A DNA stretch of 64,000 nucleotides from Thysanoteuthis rhombus (GCA_963457665.1 OY735222.1:38072581-38136580); one strand, 5' to 3'; positions 37,600 through 50,984 are shown, counted from the stretch's first letter. Notes: generated from the letters alone by a model not told the origin. Made by a program: numbers and translations.

Positions 37600-38021
37600 A
37601 TTACTTACGTTTTGAATGTGCAACAGAGGTTGATTGATGTCTTCCCAGACAAGTGGATTGGTTGAGGCAAACCAAATGTTTGGCCACCTCATTCACCTGA
37701 TTTTACCCCACTGGATTTCTCTTTATGGGGTCATGTCAAAATACTTTTCTACTCATCAAGACCAAATTCTTTGGATAACCTCAAAGCCAGAATTGCAAAT
37801 CAAATAATCACAGAGCAGCAGTTGACTAATGTTTTCATAGGGTTCGAAAATTGCTACAGATCGCTGTAATAATGGCTGTTATATTGAAGATTGAAAAATA
37901 AACTGGACAAAAAACCTTAAGCTTCATTTTTCATTTGCTGTTTATTATATAGTTGTATTATTTGTATATGTTTGAGTATTATAATTTTTAAACATTGCAA
38001 GAACTTCTGGACCACCCTGTA
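37600..38021 (+). mobile_element. mariner-family transposon remnant (3' half)
   Basis: 37600-37869 reads in frame as a transposase C-terminal part: VQQRLIDVFPDKWIG, one stop (TGA at 37663 where Arg is usual), then WPPHSPDFTPLDFSLWGHVK and a tail to the stop at 37867-37869. WPPRSPDLTPLDFFLWG is a signature of a mariner-like group whose ends resemble CAGGGTGGTCC. The complement of CCACCCTG at 38012-38019, followed by TA, fits that end. The 5' half is not recognisable. Confidence 0.88.
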
Positions 38022-39360
38022 TAAGTGGAAAAATTTTGTTTGTACTCTGAGTTGAGAGCTATGCTCCACAGAGGAAAAATAGAAGCATATCCCAAATAAG
38101 CAGGTCATAATTCATCTACAACATACTTTTAGGTCGAATTCTGCTAAAAAATGTATTATCAATTTGCATGGGGGTCTGTATTCACACTCACCTAAAGAAG
38201 AGTTTTTGTATAAATTCATTGAAACAAATATTTTTTTCAAATTTTCAACAAAGAATGATGACTCTCTTTTGACTTGGAAACACTTTCTGGCTGCCTTTTA
38301 TGTCTATCCATATAAAAGCCATGTGTGCAAATTTATATGTTGAAATCTTTTTATGGTTGTCTGCGTCCGATTCTTGTTATAACCTAAAACTTATGATGGA
38401 TTGGTCCGAGTGAAATGGAATAACATATCTGATGAAACAATTGAGGGGTTGTCAAAATACGAGATCATCCGTTGTGATATACTGATGAAGATTACATCAT
38501 AGAAACTCACAAGGCTTTGTCTGATCACATGTTAAAACACTTTGAATTGGGTTGAGATTTGAAAATATCTAAAATAAAGATACTTGAATTACTAAGAATA
38601 AATTACCAAATGAAATACCTTAAGGCTCCTCTGTGCCAATCCATACATAAATAATCCTGTCATTCTTTATGGGTATATGCTAGTTTATATATAAATCTTC
38701 AAGAGGTCAAAAGTATGGTGGGACCCCTCAACCCTTCAAGTGGACAAGAGTCCACCCCCATTGAAGGACAAAAAGTGAAGGGAAACTTTTCTGCAAGTTT
38801 GAAAGCTTTTTTTCTTTTTATTTTCACTCCTTAGATATTTAACCCAGCCTACACAGGTACTTCTGCTAGTTTTAGAATGAATCTGATCATTTCAGTTATT
38901 TCTTCATTAATCCAGAGCATGTACGAAGGTTTGTTGCAAACGTTGAAGTATTTTATTATATTTAGTCGGTCAGATAAGTACCTGCCTTCATTATTTGATC
39001 TTTCAAAGGTCTATTGATTTGGTAAATCATCCTCAGTTCTATTATGAATAATTCATTGAAAATTCATGGCAATGTTTGAATCTGTTGTGCTTGGGAAGCC
39101 AAAGGCAGAAAGGAACATTTTCTGTTGTTATAAACATGGTCAATCCTCTGTTTGAGAAGTGACTCTGAACCTTAGTAACCAGCTATAATATTCAAATAGG
39201 ATCTCATTCTATTTACAAAAGAGCAAATTGCTGCATTGTGTTATTTGTATTCAGTTAAAAATTATAGCTATGTAAAGAGTTGGAATAAAAAGACGTCTTT
39301 TACATTTTGTAGTCATTAGATATTGAAATAACCTGATTTTTTTTTCTTTTTTTCTCTTTT

Positions 39361-39790
39361 TTGTGACGGTGAGTGGCATAGCGATTAATGGTATGGACAA
39401 TAGAATCCTGAGCCAATTTCAAACTCCAGTTGAGGCTTTTTATGTTCATTGCACACTAACACCTTTTGGAAAGGCATGTCTATCTATACTGCTCCTAGTT
39501 CTGTGAAAATAGCAGAGCAGACTGAACTCTTTAGCCCAGGGAAGGCTAGCAGTCTAGGAGAAGGAGAGCTCTGATTCCAAACCACGAAGTGGAGCCCCTT
39601 TCAGATCAGATCCTTTCAGCTGCTGCTGATGCCAAATATATTATGCTCCGCTTTTCTTTGGAGTACATCAATCCGAGAGGAGAATTTTGTCGACTGGCAT
39701 CTAAGGATCTCAGTACAATTCTCCCTGGCTGGGGAATTCACTTCCATTGTTTATTGAGACAGAAGCAGGCCTGATTTGTACCCAAGACTT
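39361..39790 (+). mobile_element. tRNA-like SINE and associated body
   Basis: GAGTGGCATAGCGATTAATG (A-box-like) and ATTTCAAACTCC (weak B box) are about 40 bp apart. The following TTCATTGCACACTAACACC recurs at 32722 (TTCACTTCACACTAATGCTC), so it belongs to a dispersed family. The 61-codon frame at 39589 is unremarkable and unsupported as a gene. Confidence 0.5.
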
Positions 39791-39879
39791 GGCTTTTTTT
39801 TTTTTTTTGTTTGTATCAAATATTTTTTGTTCAGATTGTAAGCTGCATTAGTTGCAATTCTGTTGCTGTGAATAAAAAA

Positions 39880-40480
39880 AGCCTGAAAGTCAGACTATTG
39901 ATGCACTAGTTTGATCTTTAATGTCTGTAAAAGCCCCTCCCTTAAGAAGCCCATTCCTTCCTAAGTTCTCACCATTAATAGCCCTTTACACTGAAAACAC
40001 CTTCATTTCACGGCCCTTTCCTTTAAAATTTTGTTACAGCACATCAATCAGTCAGTGACCTAAAGGAGCTAGATATAGCTACAAAAAGCTAAATCGGCAA
40101 ATTTTGTTTTGGTATGCCAATCAGTGACGGCAATTGGTTCTGACATTGCTCGCATATCTAAGAATTGAGATGAAGGTAAATAGTAGTCAAAATTAATCTG
40201 CACATATAATTACTAATGTGAAGATGTCTTCTGTCAAGCTAATATTGTTGTAAAATAGAATATCATTCAAGCAACTGACATGTGTTTGTCTTCTATGTTT
40301 TGATGATATAACAATAAAATGTTACTTGAATGACATGAGCATTTCTCATTCATTGGAGTGGGAATGACTGCTTTATTGAGATGTTGTGAGGTGTTTGTGA
40401 TGTCGATTAGTCAGATTGTTACTGATGGCAATTGCCACTATAGATTCTAGCGCATCTGACAATTTTACTGAGCCATATGT
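39880..40480 (+). repeat. Dispersed repeat family, copy A
   Basis: Shares with 50620-50960, in order: CTGAAAGTCAGAC, TAGTTTGATCTTT, GTAAAATAGAAT, GATGATATAACAATAAAATG, ACTTGAATGACAT, GGTCAGATTGT-like. It contains a GATGAAGGTAAATAGTAGTC motif (40170-40190) also seen at 54117 and, in variant form, at 23879. Confidence 0.6.
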
Positions 40481-42330
40481 TGTGAGGAATTCTATATAAT
40501 ATAAAACATTGACATATTCAAAACATTTGTGGACATTGTGCATATACTATCGAATCTTTGCAGTTTATAAACTACAAAGTTTATACATTATTTACCAATG
40601 ACAGTATATTAAAGATAAAAATGTTACCAACTTTAAATGTTTATAAATATGTCAGATTACCAGTTACAATGTTAAAGTATGTCTGGTTGTAGATATAGCA
40701 TGTCAGAGGAAAAATGAAAATACTAAACCATATCATTCCTTTGAATTATCTTCTCTGTTTATTGTTCATATTTTACTAAAATGAAAAGGTTCAAAAACTA
40801 TGCTTGTCAACTTATCCTATATTTTAGAATGAAGAATCAATGTACATTAAATGTTCTTAATTGTCTTAAACAGTTAAAGCTAATAGTGTAAAGATCACAT
40901 TAGATTACAGAAGAATAGTTTTCATGTTTTGAACTTTGAGTATTTCTATTTCAGTGAATTATAAAGTGATTAGAAATAAGCGTAATGTTCTGAATAATTT
41001 GGTTGAACATTACATCATTCTGGTCTTTAGACCGAAAACCAGATGGGAAAAAATTTTGTCTTGTTCTTGGGGGCTGCACCTCCTCATTTCACCAAAAGGG
41101 ATGGGGTTAGTTTCAGGTTCATTGCCTGATGTCTGTGACGTCTCAAAAAGGCAAGTGCTAATAGAATTTGAAGATTTCTGGAACTATCCTTATGTATGCA
41201 AACTTAACCGTGTGTCACATTTTACCCTCGTGGGAGGATGTTGAAAAATATCATTTCTTGACTTCAAAATAAAAGTGGAAATGCATCAGTTTTGTTATTA
41301 GTCATGTTGGTTTGAGAATTATAAAATGTCTTAAAACTTTTTTTTTTCATAGTTTTCTTAGATTTTAAAGTAAATTTTTAATATTTTAAAAGGGAAAACA
41401 TAAAGCACTGCTGATTTAATGAGTTTATCTGAACTTGTAAAAATTCCAAAATAGAAAACTCTTCCAAAAATAATTTTAGAAAAATGATCAATTATGAAAG
41501 GTCAAGTGTCACATAATTGTAATAATTATTCAAATGAAGGAGAAGTTTTGGGTAGAAAAGTCGCTTTGCCTAACTCTGACAAAACTGCTTCAATTCATGA
41601 TGACTAAAGATTATTTTTAAACAATGTAGTTGCTATAATCGTTGATTAACATTCAGAGTCTTAACTAAAATAATTCTATTCTTTATTATTCTGCTTGTTT
41701 GTATGTATAATCATTATGCTTTCTGATCATTATTTATTGTTTCTCTGAAATTTTCTCTCACCAATAAAACTTGTTGATTCATTCGTCTTAACATATCCTT
41801 CGGTTTTATTCCTCCTTTCCTTTTTTGATGTTTCACTTTTTACAAACTTCTATTGGAACCATCTAGAAGAGGTGGTGCTAAATGGATAATAATCTGCTAT
41901 AAGAAAAATAAACATCCTATTTATTGTTCTACTTATTTGTATGGAGGACCATGAAGCTTTATTCATTTCTTCTCCAGTGTCTCCTCTCGCCAATGAAACC
42001 TGTTGATTTATCTGTTTTAACATGTTCATGGGTTTATTACTCCTTCCACCTTGTTGTTCACAGGATCTAAAATATAGTATCTTACAGCATCAAAATTTGA
42101 ATACTATCTTTGATGCTTTCTCTTCTTCCTCCACACCTATCCTTGTAATGTATAAAAACAAGGGTAAGAGGGTGTTTATGCTTGGATAGTAGCAAAAGTG
42201 ACCGAGTCTTTACTAAAACTGTTATTCATTCATTACTTCTTCCTCACCAGTCCGAAGCCTATAACTTGTTATAGCAGTAAGAGTAGTAGTTGACCACAGG
42301 AATATAGACAGATAACAATAGTAATCAATA

Positions 42331-42720
42331 ACAGGTCTGGTTAGTCACTCAATAAAAAAAGTCACATGACCAGTGTCTTTTGGCAGCATGTCTTATTGGG
42401 AGTGATCGATGAATAACTTGACTTTTGTTGGGCAGTGATCACTAAAAAAAATCTGAATTAAAAAAAAAAAAAAAAAAAGTGGACCCTACTAAAGAATCAA
42501 ATTAGCATTACCCCCCCCTCCACAAAAATCCTATCATGGGTAGGAATTTTCAAAAAACAAAAATGTTTTTTGTAGACATAATAAATCGTAAATATTTGAA
42601 TCTTCAGCCATCTAGCTACGTTGGTGCAGCCTATACGCATGATAGACAGAAACATAGCCAGCCAGACCCTACTTAAAAACTGATAGAAACCTAGATGGAC
42701 AGTTTTGGTGGGCGGTTTCT
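42331..42720 (-). mobile_element. 400-bp MITE-like family, - copy
   Basis: Starts ACAGGTCTGGTTAGTCACTC, runs through 'GACCAGTGTCTTTTGGCAGC', an A18 tract and 'GGTGCAGCCTATACGCATGA', and ends CAGTTTTGGTGGGCGGTTTC. It is in tandem, same orientation, with the next copy. Confidence 0.78.
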
Positions 42721-43007
42721 AATTATAACAATGGAAATATTGATATAGATGATGAATTACTTCTACAAAATTATATTTTTCGCTTGTAGAAATATATAGG
42801 TGAGAGTAATGATGATACTTTAGTTGTCAACACCCGTGAAATTTCCACGGGTTCAACTAATATTCATAAAAGTTTTTTTTTTTTTTTTTCATTTTTTTTT
42901 TTTTTTTTTATTTTTTTAGCAAATTTAAAAAAAGATTTGTGTCAAAGGATCAATATAAGTGGATATCAAAGATCAGATTAAAGTATCCGAAATTGAATTC
43001 AATTTGG

Positions 43008-43470
43008 AACAGGTCTGGTTAGTCACTCCATAGAAATTGTCTCTCGACCAACATCTTTTGGCAGGATGCTGTGTTAAGGATGATTAATTAAAAATTGGGA
43101 AAAGGGGTGATCAATGAATGACTTATTTCACTTGCTTTTTGTTGAGTAGTGATCACTAAAAAAATAACAGAATTTTCAAGAAATAAAGATCTATTTTTTT
43201 TTTTTTTTTCTTCTTAAAGACATAAGGATTAGATATTCAAAATTTTCAGCCATTTAGCTCTATTGGCATGTTGTGCGTGGTACATTGCCAAACTAACTTG
43301 AAAACTGAAGAATAAGAATGGTGTTGTCTGTACGCGTGATATATAGCCAGACCAACCTTAAAAACTGAATAAGATTTGTGTGGCCTGTATACGAACATAG
43401 CCAGACCAACTTAAATCCTGAAGAAACCCGTGTTAACTGTTTTGGTGACAGTTTTGTTTGACGGTTTCTG
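43008..43470 (-). mobile_element. 400-bp MITE-like family, - copy with triplicated end
   Basis: Starts AACAGGTCTGGTTAGTCACT and ends GTTTTGTTTGACGGTTTC. The stretch before that end occurs three times (43269-43321, 43322-43378, 43379-43432), each with 'AGCCAGACCAAC' or a variant followed by TTAAAAACTGAA. Confidence 0.78.
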
Positions 43471-46389
43471 ATTAGAAGACCAATTTATTTCTATGACTTT
43501 GTTAATTAGCAACTTGTTGTTAGTGAGGGAGATTAACTTAAATACTACGAAAATAAGCTTAGGTAGATGGACACATTTGCAAAGCAGCTGCATAAGACCG
43601 GCCGGCTACTTGGCTAAAAGTCAGAAAACAAGATTGAAATCAATTTTCGCAGTAATAATAGGTTGTTAACATGAAATGTCATTTCGTTTTACATCAAAGC
43701 GAATAATGCTAAAAGTGAAAGATTCACTAATCTAATTGCATTATTTTGTAGATTTAATATAAATAGGGATATTCGTTATTATCGGAGCCCTTGACATGAA
43801 AGGTTTCTACCTAAAAAGTGAGACTAATTTTTGATTTCAAATTAAGAGATTTCTGGTTGTTACGCATGGAATGTTGCCTTTTTCTTTTTGCCCACCTCAT
43901 CAAGAATAATACTAAAACAGGAAGATTCACTTATAGAATAGCATTTTCTTGTAGATAGTAAATAGAGATGTAATGTGTTATTATTGAAGGCTTTTGAGCC
44001 CTTGCCAATTGCACTAGTTTTCAAATGTGATCAAGAATAAGTCCATAAGTAATACTGCTCAAAATTGCTGATAACCCTTATAAATCATTCTGAGTGAACA
44101 CTACTAAAATACAAACTGTTCTGCATTGGTTCAGTAGGGTTAGATTTGGAAATATGAATAAGTTCAAATTATTAACCTTGAGGGGGACCCAAGTCAGTCC
44201 TTAATGATGCAGAATTATCAACAGTAATGACCAACGACCCACAAATGTTTCAAGCATTTTCTGGTCACTTTAGAACTTCAACAATGACTATATTACATAA
44301 TCTCTAATCAATACGAAATGTTAAAAATCTGGAAAAATGAACTAAAATAAATACTGACAGATTTAGAACTTGCACCTTGCAACTGTTGGTGTCTATGATT
44401 AGAGTATTGTGATTTTAAATCTTGCGGTATCATCCATATTTATTTGATATTTCTCCCACAGATAATGATCTTCTCAAGCATTTTATATTGAAAGGTTTGA
44501 TAAGGAAGCAATAATTTGTGCTTTTACCAAATTTGTGACCACTAGACTTGAATAATTTCATCTACCAACTTTTGTTCAAACATTCAAATCTCTTTTTCCC
44601 ATCTTGGTGTTTTGGCGGACTCCTTCTCCAGTTTTCTCCTGATGTAATCTGTAAGAAAGATTTTGCACCTGAAGAAGCTTGCAGAATAAATAGGCTGAAA
44701 TGTTGTGTCAATAGAATGTCGGAGCAAAAGTTGGTTTGTTAATGACTCTTCTCAAAGAGTATTTAATTGATTTCATATAGATATATATTATCATGAGAGG
44801 ATCATTGGAAATAAAGTTATTGCTTCAAATGGGTCAGATTTTGATTAAATATTCGCCATTTTTGTTGTTGTTGTTGTTCATCATCCTTCATCTTACTATT
44901 AAAAAAAAATTCATTTTGAGCAACTTAAATATAATTATATATAACATAACATAATAGTCCTATTCTGTCAGTAATACTTAACTTAATTCTCGATTGCTGA
45001 ATCTTTTTTAAGATGTGCCCACACATCTTAATAAGTAGCTTTTCTGTTGGTCAGTCAGTCTGTTGCAGTTATGTTAAATAACAGAAATAGGAAGAGGTGT
45101 GATGTTATTAAAGGTGTGACATCAAGAAACGGGCTGTTATGATGTCATGATAGAATGTACAAGTTTCGTATTTGAAAAAAGCCAAAAATTGCCAGTTATG
45201 ATTTTTATTGAAAATGATACTCTTGGAATGATTCTAAGCATTTCTCCTCCACTTACTACTACCACTACGGATGGTGGATACATCGTTGAACTTGTGGTTC
45301 TTGTTTTTTCTGATTGTCAATATACAACACATAGTGCTGAAACAAATTTTTTTGGGGGGGAAAAAAAAACTGCAAAATTTTGTTTATTCATCAAATCCCC
45401 CCCTCCCCCTACTATAAGAAACATTTAGTGCATAAAATGACTAAAACTATTCCGGGGAGATTAGTGATAGAGTATCGGTAGTGTCTTTACCTAAGCATAC
45501 CAGTTTCAAATATAGTCACACCTGTGAATATTGTTCACTTTCCCTACCATCAGAAATTGCTGTGTCACAAAATGTGTAATCATCATAGTAAATGGAGGTT
45601 TTGATGTATTATTTATTTCATACATCCTATCCTTGTTTTCACAGTTTACGTAGACAGCTAGTGTGGGTGTGTATCGAATGAATATATACAGGTTTACCCA
45701 TTATATGAAACCTTTCATAAGCTGAAATAGCATTGATCGAATAAGCAATTATCATTATTTTATAAATGGGACAGATTTTCGAGCATCCTCAGTGAGTAAT
45801 TAACTTTTCCTATGTCTGCCAGTTTTATGCTTAACATAACCTTTTGAGCTCTCTTAGCCTTTTCCAATACCTTTTGCTAAGGGATGCCAATGCTGATGGT
45901 CACAGTTCAAAGTTGTGGCAGCTTCAGGTCTTTTTTGTAAAACTGGTGGTGGGGAAATATCAGTAATTGTTATGAACAAAATATAGGTCTTTCAAATGCA
46001 ATGGAAAAAAACTGTCCTTTTTCCTGACCTGTTGTTTTTGAACTTTTGTTAATGTATCTATTATGCTATCCTTATTTCTTTCCATTTGACCCAGGTTACA
46101 AATTCATATCCCCCCCCCCCTGTATATTTGAAAATTCATATTCTAATGTATTTTTCTACTTATTTTCTGTATGTTGGTTAAAAAAAGGTATTGGAATTAT
46201 TGTGTAACATCTACCGAGGGAAGTCAGTATAATTTTAAGAGTTTCATGAAATTTTTATTCATTAAGAAATTTTACAGCAGTTTTTCTATCCTTGAAAAGA
46301 TGAAAATTACTAAAGGAAATAGGAATGCAAAACTAAGGCTTTACAATGGTATTTGGGGACTAATCTATCATCTAAGCCTCGTAACTCTA

Positions 46390-46420
46390 TATCAGAGCTT
46401 TGTTAGACAAAGCTCTTGTT
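46390..46420. other. Perfect short hairpin
   Basis: AGAGCTTTGT-TAG-ACAAAGCTCT: a 10-bp perfect stem with a short loop inside intron 1. No T-run follows directly, and function is unknown. Confidence 0.5.
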
Positions 46421-47138
46421 ATAATATAATTTATTCTAATTTCATTGTATATTTTATATTCTATGTTTCAATAATTTTAAATGGATTAATAAAGATTGAC
46501 TAAACCCTGCTTTAGAGGTGTATTGATTTGTATCAGTTAATTACAATTTGTTTCAATATTCATCACTGCTTATTTCATATTCTAAGTATATGTTAAGCCT
46601 TTGTCCAGAAATCTGGGTCACCTCCAGTTCTAATTTGCCAGATAAATGGTTTGGTACTGGTATAAACTGTTTCTTCAGTTTTTTTAATTAAATAGTAAAT
46701 AAGTATATTTAGAGATACAATGTCTTGGATTTCATATATCATATCAAATTAATGCATTATTGTGATTTTTTTGGTTTGTTTTTTTTTTGTTTTTTTTTTT
46801 TGTTTTTTAATTTGAGTACCTTAATTTTTTTTCAAAATTCATTATTTATCTATACAAAATATATCGTATCCGCCACTCCTGTATTGAAGATACTTTCCCC
46901 TCCCCTGCATCTTACAGGCCAAAAGTTACATTTTTTTTTTTTTTTTTTTTTTGAAGCAATGAAATTTTTGCACCTCCCCCCCGCCCTCAAGTTGACTATC
47001 CATTTTATATACTAGCATATAAGGAATATCTTTTTCAGGATTGTTATTTTTAGTTTTCCTTTTATAACTGTCCATCTAACACTTTTTTCAGTATACCTCA
47101 CCTGGTATTAATTTTGCTATCTGTTTTTATCATTTCAG

Positions 47139-48316
47139 AATCTGATTCAGATGAAGTAGTGATAATTGGTTCTGAAGGCTTAGACGATACAAATGATGGT
47201 GACGTTATCTTTGTTTCTCAGTACAAATCTTCTCCTGTACCAATCACAATTGACTGTACTAACTCTCCAGATGAAGAAACAGACCATACCAAAGTTGTTC
47301 ATATTAATGAAGAGCAACATTGTGAAATGGATGAAGACACTGATGATGTACAAGATATCAGTACAATCTCCTCTATTAAACTAGCAGATTTCTGTTCTCG
47401 TTCAAATCAAATTTATCATTGCAATGGTGATGCCGATGACCAATTGGTCATAAAACCCGGAGACTCTTTAGGCTCGCTCAGTATCAGTAATAACTTCAGT
47501 CTTTCACTCTCTGTAGAGGATCATGGGAAAACACCATCAAAACCAGTTATGGTAGTAGATGTCTCCACAAGAATAGAGACTCCGATGGAGAATGACAGCG
47601 AGTCTTGCAATCATGAATTAAACGTTTGTGATAAATGCTTGCCTGACAAAGAAGAAAATCCACACTCGGGTATGGATTACAGAACGGACTTTTTAAATAA
47701 CAATGAAAGAAAAGTGATAATGAAAAAGGAAGAAAATGTCTTGCCTAAAACGTCCGAAATGTGTAAATGGAATGTTACAGAATCAATCATCTCGGATAAA
47801 AACTGTGAGGTGCAGAAACCTGGGAGTTTACAAATCCATGAAGCAGAAACTGATAATACTGTTTCAATTGCTTCTTGCAATCAATCTAGATCTCTTCTGT
47901 CACCCAAATGTGATCCGTGCTGCTCGGATTCTACACAGTCTTCTGGTTTAATTTATCATTGCATGAAGGGAAAAGATGGTATTGACGAACATTCTGTAGC
48001 GATATGCCAAAAAGTGAAGGGTAAATTTTGCCACACGACCTCCGACTCTTCACCTCAGGAGAATACAAGTGAAACCTCTTCGGGAATTGATACAAATTCT
48101 TCTGGGAAGAAACACCAAATCGCGTCAAATTCTTGGATTCCAACTTCTATGATGGTGGAAGAGAATTCCTCGAGGGAAATAAAGCAAGGAACCTGTGTTG
48201 CATGTAAAGTTGTCATCAAGGAAAATGAAGGTTCGTCTTGTGTAGACCATCATTTCACTTGTCGGGGATGTTTAGAAGAGAAAGTAAAAGCTGTTCTTAG
48301 TAGAAGATGCTTAGAG
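47139..48316 (+). CDS. Coding exon 2: SIM cluster, acidic linker and most of the RING
   Basis: This 1178-nt exon lies between acceptor CATTTCAG (ends 47138) and donor GTGAGT (48317) and encodes residues 13-405. Hydrophobic cores next to acidic or Ser runs occur at Val19-Ile22, Val35-Val38 and Ile48-Cys52, with weaker ones at 65-68 (VVHI) and 149-154 (VMVVDV). These fit the SUMO-interaction motif pattern. The middle is Ser/Thr/Asp/Glu-rich and probably disordered. IYHC occurs twice (104-107, 284-287), and Cys169, His171, Cys176 and Cys179 could make a small extra zinc site (speculative). Near the end, Cys365-x2-Cys368-x11-Cys380-x2-His383-x3-Cys387-x2-Cys390 gives six RING ligands, with HHFTCRGC typical of RBR RING1. 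Codon use looks truly coding, with far fewer AT runs than the flanks. Reading into the intron would add six residues and stop. Confidence 0.93.
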
Positions 48317-50619
48317 GTGAGTAACTATTTTTTTTAGTTTAATTCATTTTTTTTTCTTTTTTTTTTTTTTCCGTATCTTGCACAGAGTTGGGGAACCTTT
48401 TCTTATTTAAAGGCCACATTGAAATTTATTGTCCTCGAACGAGGCTGCATTTGAGAAATCTTTAGTACGTTTACAGCAAAATCTAAAGTTCTAAACATTT
48501 GGTTAATAACCCATGTCCTGATTTAGGATTTAGAACATTTTTTATGACTTTTTAAAATAGCTTTTTGTGAGAAAGCATTGGGATATCAAGGCAGCATATG
48601 GTCTAGAAGGTTGCATATAGCCTTGAGACGGCAGGTCCCCTAACCTTGGTCTATCCGCTTCTACTATGAAGGCATTGTGATGAGATCAAGTTGACAATCC
48701 AAACCTGTATGTGCTCAATTTAATCATCTAATCATCTTTTAATGAATATCTTAGATATATAGGAGCTAACCCACTAAGAATGTCAAGGGAATTAAACATA
48801 AACAACTAAAGCCATGTAAAAGTGAACATTAAAATTAGTAGACTGATAAGTTTATATATATCCTGTAACTAAAACCATCACATTTAACTGATGGATCACC
48901 AACACACTTATAAAAAGTGTCTGAAACATTCCAAATACAACCAGATAGGTCAACCAGTATGATTTCTAAAATTTTAAAACCCACCCAAATCAATAAGAAT
49001 ACTATGAATGGGATGATAATAAACAGGAAAAAAGGAAAAGTATGAATTGGATGAGGCAGTTTTCTACCCAGAAAATAGATACACCTCCCTATAACGTCCT
49101 AAAGAAGGATCCAAATAAATCAAAACATTTGCCTAAAGAATCCCCAAAAGGCAGAAACCTAAACATATTTGTGTAGTGAATCCATTATTTCACCATATTT
49201 AAGGCTTTACTCTATCTAAATGTTTGTGTATAGAGCACTTCATAGACTAAATCACGTCAGATATTGAATTACTGATTTGTTCTTTGGTATATATATATAT
49301 ATATATATATACTTCTCAAAAGTTCACAGACCTTAAGATACAAAATGACTTCCTCTAAAGAGAAAAAATTGCCAGAAGATCAGATTCTTTATTCTCCCTT
49401 CTGGAGTGATTTAGATAGTTGTGTCAAATATGTGGGGAGACATGGAAAATGCTGGGTAACTTGACTGATGAATAGATTGACCAATCTATTGACCAAATAT
49501 CCTCAGAATTTCCAAGCAGCACCTTGTGTGTATGTATACACAAAAACACATATATTAATTGGTTTTGTTAATTGCAGATATCCTAAGTTTTATTGAATTA
49601 TCAAACCCCTTCTTGTTATTTTTGTTGTTCATTTGATGTTTTGGATGATCCATTCTAAGGCCTTCTTCCCCAGGTGTACTATCTGTATGTAAAGGTTGTG
49701 TGATCAGCATAATAGGGAGTTTGATAGTCAGAAAAAACTTTTTAAGTTTTAATGACCTTTCTCAAAATTATCAACAGATAGTTTCTCTCTTGATTTTCCT
49801 CAAGTAAATTCAGCCCTTTAAAAAGACTTTCCTACTTTTGTTGCTAGATTAGATCTATGTTTTAATTTCTATTCAGGAGTAAGAAATGTTTTTGGGATCC
49901 CATTGTTTTTCAGAAGATACAAAAAAGATCTCTCAGATACCGACAATTACATCCTGTCAAAAGGAACATGACTGGAGTCCTGTAATGATACAAAACAAGA
50001 TTATACTTGTTTTCATTCCTCGATAGTATTTTGTCTTCTGACTCTCATTTGGCAATCTATCTGTATCATAATTAGTGATGTCATTCTGTCTCCTACCAAA
50101 AGCATCAAATTTGGAAGTAAATCATTTCTTGTTATGGTGAATCCCATAAGTATGTGACTCAAGTGATCAGACAAGATTCATAGTCATATCATTGGTTTAA
50201 TACATCATTTTATTTTTTCATAACTTCACAGCAAACTCCTTGGCAGAAGTAAAGCTCAGTACTCTGTAACTGAGCATCTTTGTACTTACAGCATCTTCTG
50301 CATGCGACTTTGGATGGTTTGAGGAGTACTGTCTCGGCAATCAGGCTCTGGCACCATACATATCTAGTCTGACACAGCATGTTTGATGTGCTGCATAAGA
50401 GCTGCTCAAGTTACTGGAATATTTTCAATAATGCTCGATCAATGGTCATATAGCTTTTTCCTCCAATAAGGGAAGCATGGTTCAGATCAAATGTCTCCTT
50501 ATCTTATATTGATATTTATCATGGTTCTTTGGTTAAAATTTCCATAATTTTGTCACATTTTGCATAAATCCTACGATATATTTCCCTGCACTAAAAAAAT
50601 TTAATAATCCAAACATCAG

Positions 50620-50960
50620 AAAACAGGTCTGAAAGTCAGACCAAAGGTGTGTTAGTTTGATCTTTTGTGTCTTCCTTTGGAAGCCCCCACCTTTAAAAAC
50701 CCTCTCCTCTGAAAGCACTGTTTGTTTTCGGATGTAGTAAAATAGAATTCTTTATTCTGATGATATAATAATAAAATGTCACTTGAGTGACATCAGATTC
50801 TTAAAAAGACTGAGAGGGAATGCTTCATGGAGATGTTAGGCATATGCTTTATTGATTGGTCAGATTGTCAGTCAGCTAGTGCATTCAAAAATAAAGTAAC
50901 CTTGCTTGATTAATTCAATGAGTGGTCAGTGATTATTGCTATTGTCAGTCTTATCAAGTC
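50620..50960 (+). repeat. Dispersed repeat family, copy B
   Basis: Same landmarks as 39880-40480 with the middle shortened. Ends near GGTCAGATTGTCAGTC. Confidence 0.6.
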
Positions 50961-50984
50961 ATTATAAATATTGCTTATACATTC

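Larger units (their letters stand above)
21067..47138 (+). other. Intron 1 (about 26 kb)
   Basis: Bounded by donor GTAAGT and acceptor CATTTCAG. It carries most of the window's transposons: two foldback elements, a Tc1 element, a mariner remnant, 5S- and tRNA-derived SINEs and several copies of the 400-bp family. Stretches 21067-22700, 23050-25380, 26390-28100 (except 27720-27860), 32670-34080, 34650-36250, 38030-39350, 40480-42320 and 43480-47130 show only AT-rich unique-looking sequence, short homopolymers and faint repeat traces. No further exon was recognised in them. Confidence 0.75.

Noticed and set aside
46171-46503. 110-codon open frame upstream of exon 2
   Set aside because: AT-rich composition, no motif, ends far from any splice site matching exon 2.
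47193-48143. Open frames in other frames and on the - strand over exon 2
   Set aside because: Shadows of the coding exon; the main frame has the SIM, RING and splice support.
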